Source: Hermatobates lingyangjiaoensis
Lineage: Eukaryota; Arthropoda; Insecta; Hemiptera; Hermatobatidae
Reading direction: 5' to 3'
Assembly: GCA_026182355.1 (NCBI GenBank)
Contig: JAPFBL010000538.1
Coordinates: 1-64,000, forward strand
Length of the DNA: 64,000 nucleotides
Translations under genes and position numbers: made by a program
Part shown: positions 42,153 to 52,429 of the stretch, piece by piece
Layout of the letters: each line of letters starts with the position of its first letter
Position numbering within the stretch: position 1 is the first letter of the stretch
Notes under the pieces: generated by a model
Seen by the model: the letters and a program-made list of their open reading frames with translations, nothing else
Told to the model about the DNA's origin: nothing
Databases searched by the model: none

Positions 42153-42315
42153 CTCTTGCTTGGGATTTGACTCTGACGATGACCGCTTGTTACGGTTAAA
42201 GATCTTAGTTTTTTTTCTCATTTCTTATTGTGGTTTGAACGTTGATTGTTATTTCACGTGTTAATTGTGAAATGTTTATATATATAAAAAGATTTCATAT
42301 TGGTGGTTTGATCAT

Positions 42316-42371
<56 letters not shown>

Positions 42372-42532
42372 CTCTTGCTTGGATTTGACTCTGACGATGA
42401 CCGTTTGTTACGGTTAAAGATCTTAGTTTTTTTTCTCATTTCTTATTGTGGTTTGAACGTTGATTGTTATTTCACGTGTTAATTGTGAAATGTTTATATA
42501 TATAAAAAGATTTCATATTGTGGTTTGATCAT

Positions 42533-42567
<35 letters not shown>

Positions 42568-42660
42568 CTCGGTTGGGATTTGACCCTGACGATGACCGCT
42601 TGTTAAGGTTGAAAGATCTTAGTCTTGTTTCGCATTTCGTATTGTGGTTTGATCATATAT
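41765..42660 (+). repeat. Tandem array of hammerhead-bearing ~190-bp units
   Basis: Five units start near 41765, 41952, 42146, 42370 and 42563. Each has CTCTTGGTTGGGATTTGAC, TCTGACGATGACCGCTTG, TTACGGTTAAAGATCTTAG, the PLE end words, and (TA)n of varying length. In the first four units the G of GAAA is missing (GGTTAAAG). The last unit has GGTTGAAAG but a CUGACGAUGACC core side. Confidence 0.85.
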
Positions 42661-43000
42661 ATATCAGAACTCGGTCAGTTCTTCAGGTTCAAATTAAACT
42701 CTCATTTCCAACGTTTCAGTTTTTTTAAATACCTTTTTCATAGGCCTACAAACCAAAACAAAATTAAAATAAAAAACTTGACATGTTTCGGTTGTCTCCA
42801 ACCATCTTCAGAAATAAAATTGTTATCAATCGAACAAGTATGTAAATATAACAGTAAGATAAATAAAATTTTCTCTAAAAAATTAAATTTCAATGTGTCT
42901 AATACTAGATAATATTTATTACGTTTGATTAAGGCAATTCAGTGTAACACAATTTGTATAAAAGAAGGTCTGCTCCCTATTTATACTAATATATATATAT
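42660..43000. mobile_element. Mosaic PLE fragments
   Basis: A U(A)UGAAAA remnant (42705-42748, minus), a hammerhead (42777-42814, minus), then a plus-strand N-terminal piece with INKIFSKKLNF and CIKEGLLPIYTNIY into (TA)n. Confidence 0.6.
42777..42814 (-). ncRNA. Hammerhead ribozyme, canonical core
   Basis: UUU-CUGAAGA-U-GGUUG/CAACC-GAAA-CAUGUC-AAG. Stem III is ACAUGU. Confidence 0.7.
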
Positions 43001-43024
43001 TTATACTATATATATATATAATTA

Positions 43025-43330
43025 TATGACCAGGTTAGGTCAATGGTTAACGTGCGCGCCTCTGAAATGTTAGGTCCAGGGTTGGATACCCACTCTGGTC
43101 CTCGATTTATTCACGTGGGAGGTGAATAAATCTGAGCTCGTCAGTCTCGAGCCTGTACAGTGTCAAGTACTCATTAAAGATCTCTACTCTAAATACACTT
43201 GAGGGAGGTAAAATTTCCAATGTAGAATCAATCTTGATTGTGTGGTATCACAAACGGCCCAATGTTTGGCCTATGTGTGTTCCCTTGTGGGTCAGCCACT
43301 GCAACCTAAAGAGTTACCTACTGTTATATA
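43025..43330 (+). mobile_element. tRNA-derived SINE
   Basis: The tRNA-like head has GGTCAATGGTTAACGTG (A-box-like) and CCAGGGTTGGATACCC (B-box, decayed). A body follows with GTGGGAGGTGAATAAATC, ATTAAAGATCTCTACTC and GTCAGCCACTGCAACCTAA. Related copies at 23760-23985 and 59950-60215. Confidence 0.75.
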
Positions 43331-43334
43331 TATA

Positions 43335-44330
43335 TACTAGGATAACATGAAAAAAAAAACAAAATTGCATTTTTTGCATATATAAACGTTATTAACTCTG
43401 TATGTGTGTGCATCTGTCTACATAAATATTGAATAATTCTTTGTTCTAGTTTCTTATCAAAGCTACCCTGCTGCTTATGACGGCGTTATTTTGAACTATC
43501 GTAATTATTTTTTATTTCCACCGGAAAATTTGAAACTTTTGAAAAACTATGACGAAAAAGGGGAAAATATGTTATATTCATTATGAATGTTTACTTATTA
43601 TTATCTTGACATGCTATTTTACTTAAGTTTTTTATCTAAAGACAGTTGACTGTCTTTTAACTTTTATTAAAAGAGGCAATTGGGTTTCTTCTTTGTTTTA
43701 CTGATTGTGGAGTTATCATATTCTTCATTGATACCCATGATTACTATTTGATTGGCTTTCTCTGATTTCTTCTTTTGTTTACATTTGTTTTTGAAGTTAT
43801 CAACAATTTTAGCATACCCAGCTCTGTGGGTAATAATGTTATCTATACTATTATATAAAAGGGAATGTCTTCCTGTACGGTATCTGTCTCTAGGCCTTAA
43901 TTGCTACTACTAATGAGCTGTATCAAATTGATAATTAGGCATATCTAATTGCTGTAATTAAATTACAGGTACAAATCAAAGTCATCATAATTAGGCAGCA
44001 TTACGATTCATTCTGAAATGAACACGTCATTATGACAGCACTTATATTCGTGGTAGCTTTTAGTACAGCTTGTCAAGTTAATTAGTGCATATTTTACCTG
44101 TTATCTATAATAATACTTTGCACATCGCTGTTATCAGGCAGATAACAGATTTTTGGTAAATGATGTTGCAACACATTTTGGGGAAAAATTAAATATCTGC
44201 CTTGGGCTATATTAATATTGGTTTTATTAAGTTATCAAAATCTGTTTAAACTACTTAATATGGTACTTGTTGACCAAATCTTTTAGTTTTGGCTCATATA
44301 ATCTCTTATCATATCAAAAAAGTTTGTACT
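43335..44330. other. No gene seen
   Basis: AT-rich single-copy-like DNA. No coding frame or repeat recognised. Confidence 0.45.
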
Positions 44331-44395
44331 TTTCTCATTGTAGGGTAAAAAGCTAATGAAATAATAGTCTCCACATATAGAAATTTAATAGTATA

Positions 44396-44436
44396 AACAA
44401 CGCGTTTCGAACACGTAGTGTTCTTCTTCAAGCATT
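44396..44436 (-). ncRNA. Hammerhead motif, UUGAAGA core (U3.G8)
   Basis: UUGAAGA-A-GAACAC/GUGUUC-GAAA-CGCGUU. Position 3 is U with G8 kept, which gives a wobble. Confidence 0.6.
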
Positions 44437-44528
44437 AACTAAAAAAAATACAATGTCATGAGAGTTAACTGTAGTATAAAGTAAATGTTCAAAGTAAAAT
44501 AAGGAAACATTGTATTTTTTTTAGTTAA

Positions 44529-44567
44529 TGCCTGAAGAAGAACACCACGTGTTCAAAACGCGTTGTT
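44529..44567 (+). ncRNA. Hammerhead motif, GAAA mutated
   Basis: CUGAAGA-A-GAACAC/GUGUUC-AAAA-CGCGUU. The core is canonical, G12 is A. Confidence 0.6.
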
Positions 44568-44639
44568 TATGCTATTAAATTTCTACTCGTATATGTGGAG
44601 ATCATTTCATTAGCTTTTTACCCTGCAATGAGTAAATAC

Positions 44640-46600
44640 TACAAAACTGACTGCACTACTTTAGAATTGTACTTTCCTTGTTTTTGGTCCAGATAGCATT
44701 AAAAGTATAGTATGAACTATATTAATAGTGTAAAATTGGTTTATGATTTTTATAATATCACGCATTTATTTGCGTGAATGTAATAATATGATGTTGCAAC
44801 TCTTGATTTTGATTTAATCAATGTTTAAGAAATCTTTTTAATTCTTGATTCATTTATTTATTGAAAGTTCTTAAATGTGCTTCAGTTAAAGAGGAAACTT
44901 AATCAGTGTTATAGTATTAGGAAAAAATCTGTCAAGTAACGGTGACTAAAATTTAGATGAAAGCAAACCTGAATTGCATGACTAAGCGAATCATTATCAG
45001 TAAAGGATGTCATCCGATGCATCATCAATTAGCCAAGGTGAGTTTACTTAGCTAATTATATTCTCAATTTAAAATCAGAACAAATAAAAAACTTTCCTTA
45101 GATGTTATTATTAGTATTTTACGAAATTTGTTAATCAATAATGAAGTTTATGGGTGATAATATTATATTTCATATACTTTTCCTAACATGAGTAACAATG
45201 TTATAATCAAGGCCACGCACAAGAGAAAAAGCAGAACTATGGTTTCACCCACAAGTTAATGGGTTTTTCTGGTGAAGATTATTATCTATTTTAGGTTAAT
45301 TAATTAAGGTGCCTAATTACCAGTTTGTTATACATGCTGTCAAGCTCTTATTTCAATGAATAAAGATAAATTTGCTGTATTTTTGTTTTGTCATTGTGGG
45401 CAGAATCAGAACCTCTGTTAGATAGATTTAATGACAGAAGGGAAGTTTGTGATTATATATACAAAAATGACTCTGATTAGTGTGTTTGTTTTCTCTATAG
45501 AAAATGTATACCAGGAACTTAAAAAAACTTTTTAATTCAGTCTTATATAACTTTTTCCGAGGAAGCCAATAGTGCTATTTTCATTTTGATCAGAGTTCAT
45601 TTGGGGGGGGGGGGGGGGGGGGGTTATGGACCCTTTATTTATTAACCTCTTCTTAATAGATAAGGTTTCCTTTATAACCTGTTTACATTTTGACTTAATT
45701 GATAATGGCGGCCGTAGGTAGGCTATTCTTTTCCTATAACTTCCATTATCTAATTGATTTAACTTGCTATAAGTATTAGATATTGAATATATTATTATTT
45801 ATGATTGTATTTGAACCATAATTCCAGCCTTTTTGCCAAAAGTGTAATCTTTAATACTTCTTCCAACATTTCTTATTGTATTGTTTGACGAGAAAAATTT
45901 TGTTATTATTTGTTTAATCTAATCTATCAACTACCAATTGTATTAAACAAGATATCAAATAAAATATCTCAGTTAATAAGAGATAGAATTTTGAAAAGGA
46001 TTTAAATTAAAATTTAACCGTTACTTAAGAGTTCTTGTTATAAAGGCCAATTAAAATTGACTTACAATTTAATTTTAGGTTACAATTTCATTTTTATTCC
46101 ATATATTAATTTTATTAGAGTTTCATTTATGTATAACTCAGTGCCTGTGTGTTTGCATATGTTCTCTTAAATACTTATGAACTTACTAAAAACTTTATGA
46201 TTGAATCTCAAGTAATCTTTCTCAAGGAAGTTATCAATATTTTGATTTTCATTTTGAAGGCTTAAGGGCTCCATATTTACAGACCCCTTAAAACAGCATT
46301 CAGTATAATGAAATGGTTTCAATTCAATTCAACTTAGTTATTGTATGGAACTGAAGATCATTATAAGGTATGCTAGTTTAGAAAAGTTTCTAAAATGGGG
46401 GTCCCAGGAGGAAATCTCCCCCTAACATGTTTCTCTTTCCATTGCTGCAAGAATTTAAAGAATATTTTATAACTGAAGTTTCTTTAAATTTCCTCGAGAA
46501 AGTTAATGATGTAATTTTGATTTTGATGGTGATCTACTTTTCTATAACACCGTTAAAATTTTTTTAAAGAAATGTGTGCAATTTATACTAAAATAAATAA
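44640..46600. other. No gene seen; G run at ~45604-45622
   Basis: AT-rich DNA without recognised repeats other than a ~19-base G homopolymer. Confidence 0.45.
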
Positions 46601-46616
46601 AATTTATTTATATTAT

Positions 46617-47335
46617 ACTAGCAAACGTACCCGTCTCTGACGGAATCAAAAATTCGATTTTACTTGGTATTCCAAAATATCATTACAAATTATAGAATAG
46701 TAGAAAATAGCATTATTAGTACAGTGTTAAGCAAATGCCCCTGTATACACCACATTAGCTGTCTGTTCTTCAGGTTCATGGAACAACAAACAGATGGAAC
46801 ATCTGACTCTTGAGAAGTAAACTACAGTTGACCATTTGAGAAAAACTTGGTCTGGCTAACTTGAATTCCTGCGTTAGATAAAGTCTCCCTTTGGACTTAG
46901 TTAACGTCATTACGAAACAGACTCTGACGGGACTTTGCAATCATTTGAACGGAAACAGACAAGTGGCTCGGAATCAATGGTATGCGTGGTATATACACAG
47001 ACTCCTCAATACCACAACCATTCATGATGTCCACCTCTATGGCGTATCTATGCAGACCACAAACTCAGAATCGTGTCCCGTTTTATATTTTTGGGGCACT
47101 CAAGTTTCGTAACATGACATTGTTACGGCTATTAAATCCCAGCATGATTGGTGCTTCTACTTAAAGTTTTTACTCATGAGCAGGCAGTCCAGGAGCACTC
47201 ACGGAGTCAAGAAATTCAGTTGGATAATGAACTGATTCTTCATCACTAATCACTCTGTTTACTGACTTGCAAGTTCATTCCTCGGCAGGAATATAGCCTA
47301 ATAACTTGTTTGTTGATTTTCCCTGCTTGTTTATT
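46617..47335 (-). mobile_element. Helitron 3' part with helicase remnant
   Basis: On the minus strand the copy ends in hairpin CCGTC-AGA-GACGG followed by GTACGTTTGCTAGT, a Helitron 3' terminus. Inside, the Pif1-like helicase C-terminus reads in pieces: SDEESVHYPTEFLDS, APGLPAHE, APIMLGFN, MLRNLSAPKI and SVYIPRIPLIPSHLS, with several stops. Confidence 0.8.
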
Positions 47336-47640
47336 AGTAAAAGTTGACAATTGCTCGTTCACAAAGCCAGTTATTCTGAATAGATAATAGTACTTCTTGA
47401 ACACCCTGTCAATAATCTCAAATACACAATATGTTCATATACCCAAAGTTTGCTCAAGAGTCAGAACTGTTTGTTCTTCCATGAACCCGAAGGACAGACA
47501 TCTAATGTAGTGTATACAGAGGCATTCGCTTATCACTGTACTAATAATGGTATTTTCTACTGTGCTATACTTTATATGATATTCTGGAAGATCATGTATC
47601 ATCAAATTTTTGATTCATGATACGATTACTAGTTTATTTA
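47335..47640 (+). mobile_element. Helitron fragment
   Basis: AACTGTTTGTTCTTCCATGA and GACAGACATCTAATGTAGTG repeat in the same orientation at 48787-48830, so this is part of the same family in plus orientation. Confidence 0.6.
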
Positions 47641-47840
47641 TATTATAAAAAGATATATTATAAATCAGATTTACATTATATCTTTTTATTTGCGTAATCT
47701 ATAATTTACATTCTGTGTTAATTTCCTTTGTCTGAAAAAAAATTAAGTGTAAAGGAACTATAGAAAATTTAAATTGTTTTAGTTATATGTAATTTATTAT
47801 AAATTATTTCCCGGGCAACGCCGGTTGGATCAGCTAGTAT
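47640..47840 (+). mobile_element. Second Helitron 3' terminus
   Basis: Ends with CCGG-GCAACG-CCGG hairpin, then TTGGATCAGCTAGT. Different from the terminus at 46617. Confidence 0.65.
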
Positions 47841-47859
47841 ATATAAATAAAATAATGAT

Positions 47860-48300
47860 TTTGTCTGTACATTGCTTAGAACTGACTCATTTCAAGTTTT
47901 CTTTACGTTTCATACATTGGAGAAACCGAATCCACCCTTAGAAAAATTTCTGTCGGTTTGTCCGCAAAATTTTGTCACAAGTAAACTCAGCCACCATAAC
48001 ACATATTAAGCTGAAACTTTTACAGTAATTTGTGTATGTCTAACTTAAAATATATGCTCTGAATTGATTGGAAATTCAACGTAGAAGTGAAGTTATGGAC
48101 GTTTAAAGCAAAAACGTTTGTCACAAGTAAACTCAGCCACCATAAGACATAGCGAGCTGAAACAGTGACAATAGATTTGTGTATGCCTAACTTAAAATAT
48201 AGGCTCTAAGTAGATTGATAATTCAGTGCAGAAGCGAAATTATGGGGTTTTAAGCTGTATTTTTCTCACTTCGCAGACATGTTTATTTTGAAATTACACA
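47860..48300. other. No gene seen
   Basis: Contains two diverged copies of GTCACAAGTAAACTCAGCCA (~47975 and 48119), a short direct repeat of ~145-bp spacing. Confidence 0.5.
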
Positions 48301-48317
48301 GGTGTAGGAAGTAGGTA

Positions 48318-48958
48318 TTGTTAATTGATTTTAATTTCACTTCAGCATATGAACATATTGCGTATTTGACATCATTGAAAAGGTGTTTCCCAGAGTTGAG
48401 GCTATACTATCAATTCAGCATAAATAGTTCTGTGAACGAGCAATTCTCAGCCCTTAATATGAACAGGCAGGAAAAATCAACAAACAAATTCTTACGCTAT
48501 ATCATGCAGAGGAAAGAACTTACAAGTCAGTAAAGAGATTTGATTAGTGATGAAGAAGCAGTTCATTATCTAATTGAATTTCTTGACTCTGAATTTATTT
48601 CTCCTGGACTGCCTGCTCATGAGTAAAAACTTAAAGTAGGAGCACCAATCATGCTGCTATTTAATATCAGTAAAAATTCAATGTTACAAAACTTGAGTGC
48701 CTCGGGAAATGTGAAAAGGGACAGGACCATTTTCTCAAATGGTTTACTGTAGTTTGCTTGCTCAAGAGTTAGAGGTTCCAACTGTTTGTTCTTTCATGAA
48801 CCTCAAGGACAGACATCTAATGTGGTGTATACAGAAGCATTTGTTTAACACTACACTAATAATGGTATTTTTTACTATTCTATAATTTGTAATGATATTT
48901 TGGAATACCAAGTATAATAGAATGTTTGATTCCGTTAAAGACGGGTAGGTTTGCTAGT
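48318..48958 (+). mobile_element. Helitron 3' part with helicase remnant
   Basis: The frame has LISDEEAVHYLIEFLDS, SPGLPAHE, KLKVGAPIMLLFNISKNSML and QNLSASG. It ends in CCGTTAAAGACGGGTAGG, TTTGCTAGT. Same family as 46617-47335, facing outward on the other side. Confidence 0.75.
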
Positions 48959-49199
48959 AAGAAATAAAAATCAACCCTCGGCCACATATCTCCAATTAGA
49001 TATTTATTAGGATTATAGGATGTTTTCCAAGTCTATATAATTATTATTATTATTATTAATTGTTATTATTTGAGGGTGACGATATCACTGCGTCTTAAAA
49101 ACTATTGTACTTTCCCCTAAAGTACCCCAGCAGTTAGCTTCAACGCCTCCTAGAAGGTTAGCACTTTTGCTGGTCCAGTGGTAAAAGTCCCTGTTATCT

Positions 49200-49574
49200 T
49201 TGAAATCAGTTCAAGAACTCCTTTCTTTTTGTGGTATATATAAATTGTCATGTGCTAATTGCCCTGCACATTATATAGGGATGACAATAAGGTCATTCAA
49301 CAAAAGAATAAAAGAACATATGCAGGAAGTGAAACAGAAAACCAAATCCCCCAACAATAAACAATTTATGTCCCATTTTGCCAAACATTTAGTCACCACT
49401 AACCACCAATTTTTCCCAGACCAAAATATACAAATACTACACAGAAACAATAAATTCCGGGAAATAACTATTTTAGAAGGCTATGAAATCAACAAACTAG
49501 TGCGCGATAATTCTTCTACTTGCCTCAATGAGCAAATTCCCAAATGTACAACTTTTCTTAATTTATTTATATAA
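49200..49574 (+). CDS. PLE GIY-YIG endonuclease, uninterrupted
   Basis: A 124-residue frame. FCGIYKLSCANCPAHYIGMT is a full GIY...YIG core with the Cys pair, then RSFNKRIKEHMQEVKQ (catalytic Arg helix), HFAKHLVTTNHQFF and LEGYEINKLVRDN to the stop. Looks catalytically complete for this domain, but the upstream RT is absent because the copy is 5'-truncated at the target duplication. Confidence 0.8.
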   Translation: MKSVQELLSFCGIYKLSCANCPAHYIGMTIRSFNKRIKEHMQEVKQKTKSPNNKQFMSHFAKHLVTTNHQFFPDQNIQILHRNNKFREITILEGYEINKLVRDNSSTCLNEQIPKCTTFLNLFI

Positions 49575-49910
49575 AAATAAAATAAAAAAAAAGTTCTACT
49601 TTCTCCTTATACATATATTTGGTTTATATTTCGTTATAGCTCTGTGTGTTATTTTTTCAATATGTTTCCTACACTTAGTCTAAAAGAAAATGTAAAGGCC
49701 CAGCCTAACTTTAAGAGAAATATGTACCTGCTCTAATAAGAAACAGATGTACCCTATACCCCCACCCATGTCCTTTCCATTTCCAGTCAGTCTTATTCAG
49801 AGGCACTCATCCTTAGGTTCGTACTTTCTGCCTTATTTTATTTTATATTAATTTTTGTACTTATTTACTTTGTACTATAGATAACTCTCTGGTGTCATTG
49901 TATTTTTTAG
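49575..49910 (+). other. PLE 3' untranslated region
   Basis: Non-coding spacer between endonuclease stop and ribozyme. Confidence 0.45.
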
Positions 49911-49914
49911 TTAA

Positions 49915-49955
49915 TGCCTGAGGAAGAACACTACGTGTTCGAAACGCGTTGTTTA
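49915..49955 (+). ncRNA. Hammerhead ribozyme, ACGCGU stem III
   Basis: CUGAGGA-A-GAACAC/GUGUUC-GAAA-CGCGUU. The core is canonical. Stem I is short and wobbly (UGC/GUU). Confidence 0.7.
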
Positions 49956-50009
49956 TATCATTCAAATTTTTATATGTGGAGACCATTTCATTAGATTTTT
50001 ACCCTACAG

Positions 50010-50450
50010 TTAGCACTTTTGCTGGTCCAGTGGTAAAAGTTTTTCTATGGTTTTGTTGAGTGTCTAAGTACCTTACCTCTGTGAAGTAACGTGGTCTGAC
50101 AGTCAGCCAGCAGGTGTTTTTTCCTCTTCTTGGCAGAATCTGCACAGACTGGCAGTGACAATGCCCATTCAGGCTCCCTTAGTTTCGGGAGAAAGTGATT
50201 TCCTTTTTCCTTGTTCGGGTCCTCAGGTGCACTTCTTGGAGGTTGGCTCCATACAGGGGAAAATCCCTGAAGCAGTGTCGGTGGTATTTTGTCCGCTCCG
50301 GCAGGAAACCTGAGACCGGAGTAAGGATATTTACTCAAGGAGGCCCCCTAGTACCCTTGAGGCTCCGTTCATAATAGAGTAACCCCTGTATCACACATCC
50401 TCGGCACGAATCGCATAACGCCTTGAATTGGAGCTGAGATAAGAGGAGAA
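50010..50450 (+). other. Unclassified repeat-like region with A-box-like head
   Basis: TGGTCCAGTGG fits the RNA polymerase III A-box. GC-richer DNA to ~50440 could be a SINE. No clear B-box. The 97-residue minus-strand frame here has no known motif. Confidence 0.35.
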
Positions 50451-51950
50451 GATTTGGGAAGTTTGTTTTTGAAAAAACAAATAATTATTTGTTTTTTTGT
50501 CCAAACAAAATCTAAAAGTAGAACAGCTGAATCATCAAATATAATTTAGGTTTAAATTCTTTTATAGAATCGTATTAATGCCAATATTGTCGTATTCATT
50601 TAAGAAATTCAACGAGTAATTAGTTTTATAACTTATGTTAAGTCCACGGTAAAATTTCTATTAACTAGCAGTTTATATGTGTTTTAATCAACAAAAAATC
50701 GAATTTTGACTAATCACGATAGAGAAGTACTGTTTTATCGATTAAATTACATGTCAAGCGGTAAGTAATATTGGAGTTACTCCAGGCACAATATCAACTC
50801 GACTATTAAGTCCACTAACATGAATAACTAGCTCACCTATAATACATTTAGCTGTTCCACGAACATATAAAAAACTGTTTCACTTCTACATGTAAATGCA
50901 GTGGATATGCTCATTAAATGAATTATGTTATTCCTATATTATTTATTTGATGGTTTTTAAATTAGGTTATTTTAGATATAATTTCTTTCGAAAAATTTGT
51001 GAGATTAGTGCTCCCTCATTGTTGCCCTGAGAACGGTAATGCTGGCTAAGTGTTATTCACCCAATTTATTTTAATGAGTGGTATAAAATTGTAAAGTACA
51101 GAACAATTCAAACAGACTTTTTCAATGCTAAAAAATGCCTCTAAGTGAAATAACTTTCTAATAGGTGAAGTAATAAAAAGGAAAAGTTTTTGGGGCTAAA
51201 ACTTTGATCAATGCCTTGTGGATATACATTACCTTCTAAAGGTTTCCACCAGAATTCATTTCTATGGTTGCCGTTAAGCCGGCTTGTCTTCATCTAAGAG
51301 AGGAGTTTTTGTCATTCTTGCATACTGCAATCAAAAAGTTATATTTGTTTTAAACAAAACTACTTGTAAAGCCAACTATTTCTCCTTACAGTGATGTGTT
51401 TCATTCTATTATATATTCAAATCAACTATAAATGAGGAAACTAAATATTTGAACCTGTTTAGATGCCGGATTAGCAGGATTTATTAAATTTTGGTATGTA
51501 TTTAAATTAATTATTTGGATAAATTCATAAATAATTAGGATATAAATGTTGTAAAGGAAATTAAGATCCTTTGAGGTGGCTGCTATTCATAAATTACTAA
51601 TAGTGTTCCCTCCATTTATATGTAGTGAGTTCAGCGCCATGTTTTAATTTTTTAACTTGTTGAAATTGTTTGTTGTAGTTCACAAATAGTAATATATGTG
51701 TTGTAATATAATCATAATGTAATTATCCTTTAAGAAAATTTGTTCAAATGTAAAATGTGTCGACTCATTGAACTTTTGATCTTTCGAAAGCCTTGTTCTG
51801 AGACTTTGAACTCAGTTCATATGGCTCCTTACTTGTTGGATACTTGTGCATTATTAAGATTGTTCTTGTGACTACTTGATAGTTTACCTACGTAGTCACA
51901 ACTTAAAATTGCAAGTTTTGTTTTTTTTTTCTTTCTTTTTTAGTTTTCTC
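50450..51950. other. No gene seen
   Basis: AT-rich DNA without recognised features. Confidence 0.45.
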
Positions 51951-51953
51951 TAG

Positions 51954-52420
51954 AAGAATGATCCTTCATTTTAATCCTTTAGTAACTTTGTGTGTTTTCC
52001 CTGACGAGTTCCTTCTCGTACTATATCTTGCCATCATTGAATTATTTTCGTATTATAAATGTTATTCTGTTTAAGTGAAATCCTATTACAATTCCCGATA
52101 TTATTGTAAATGCTCCGATTGAACCTGTTAATGGTCATGGACTAGGGTCTGCTAGGTGAAATGGATGGTTTTGTTTTTTCATAGTTAACTTCTCTTGCAT
52201 AAAGTATTGATAATAATGAAAAGACGTGTGTTTGAATTATTACTACTGCTTCACATGTTATTAATATTATTTGTACTCATATTATTATTGTTCGTGTATT
52301 AGTTATATTATTACCTAATAATCTTATTAATAAGTGTCCTGCAATTATATTTGCTATTAATCGTACTGATAATGCGGTTCGTATTAATATCGAATTATGT
52401 TTCTAATCTGCGAATCTCTT
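51954..52420 (-). pseudogene. NUMT: mitochondrial ATP6 end joined to COX3 start
   Basis: On the minus strand with the invertebrate mitochondrial code: ALSVRLMANMIAGHLLMSLL, then CEAVVMIQTHVFSLL and LYASEVN end ATP6. COX3 begins directly (HPFHLADPSPWPLTGSIGAF), and after a short deletion and frameshift QWWQDMVREGTRQGKHTKLL follows. TGA reads as Trp and AGA as Ser. No nuclear function expected. Confidence 0.9.
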
Positions 52421-52429
52421 GATAGTTTA

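Larger units (their letters stand above)
44335..44634. repeat. Palindrome of PLE ends
   Basis: CTCATTG-TAGGGTAAAAAGC and inverse, centre ~44485. Both arms have hammerheads of the ACGCGU stem III family. Confidence 0.85.
49158..50040 (+). mobile_element. PLE insertion with ~32-bp target duplication
   Basis: GTTAGCACTTTTGCTGGTCC...GGTAAAAGT is present on both sides (about 49157-49188 and 50007-50039). Between them are an endonuclease ORF, a spacer and a hammerhead-bearing end closing with ACCCTACA. Confidence 0.75.

Noticed and set aside
50045..50338. 97-codon minus-strand ORF in a GC-richer patch
   Set aside because: No recognised motif, no splice signals, and the patch looks like part of a repeat.
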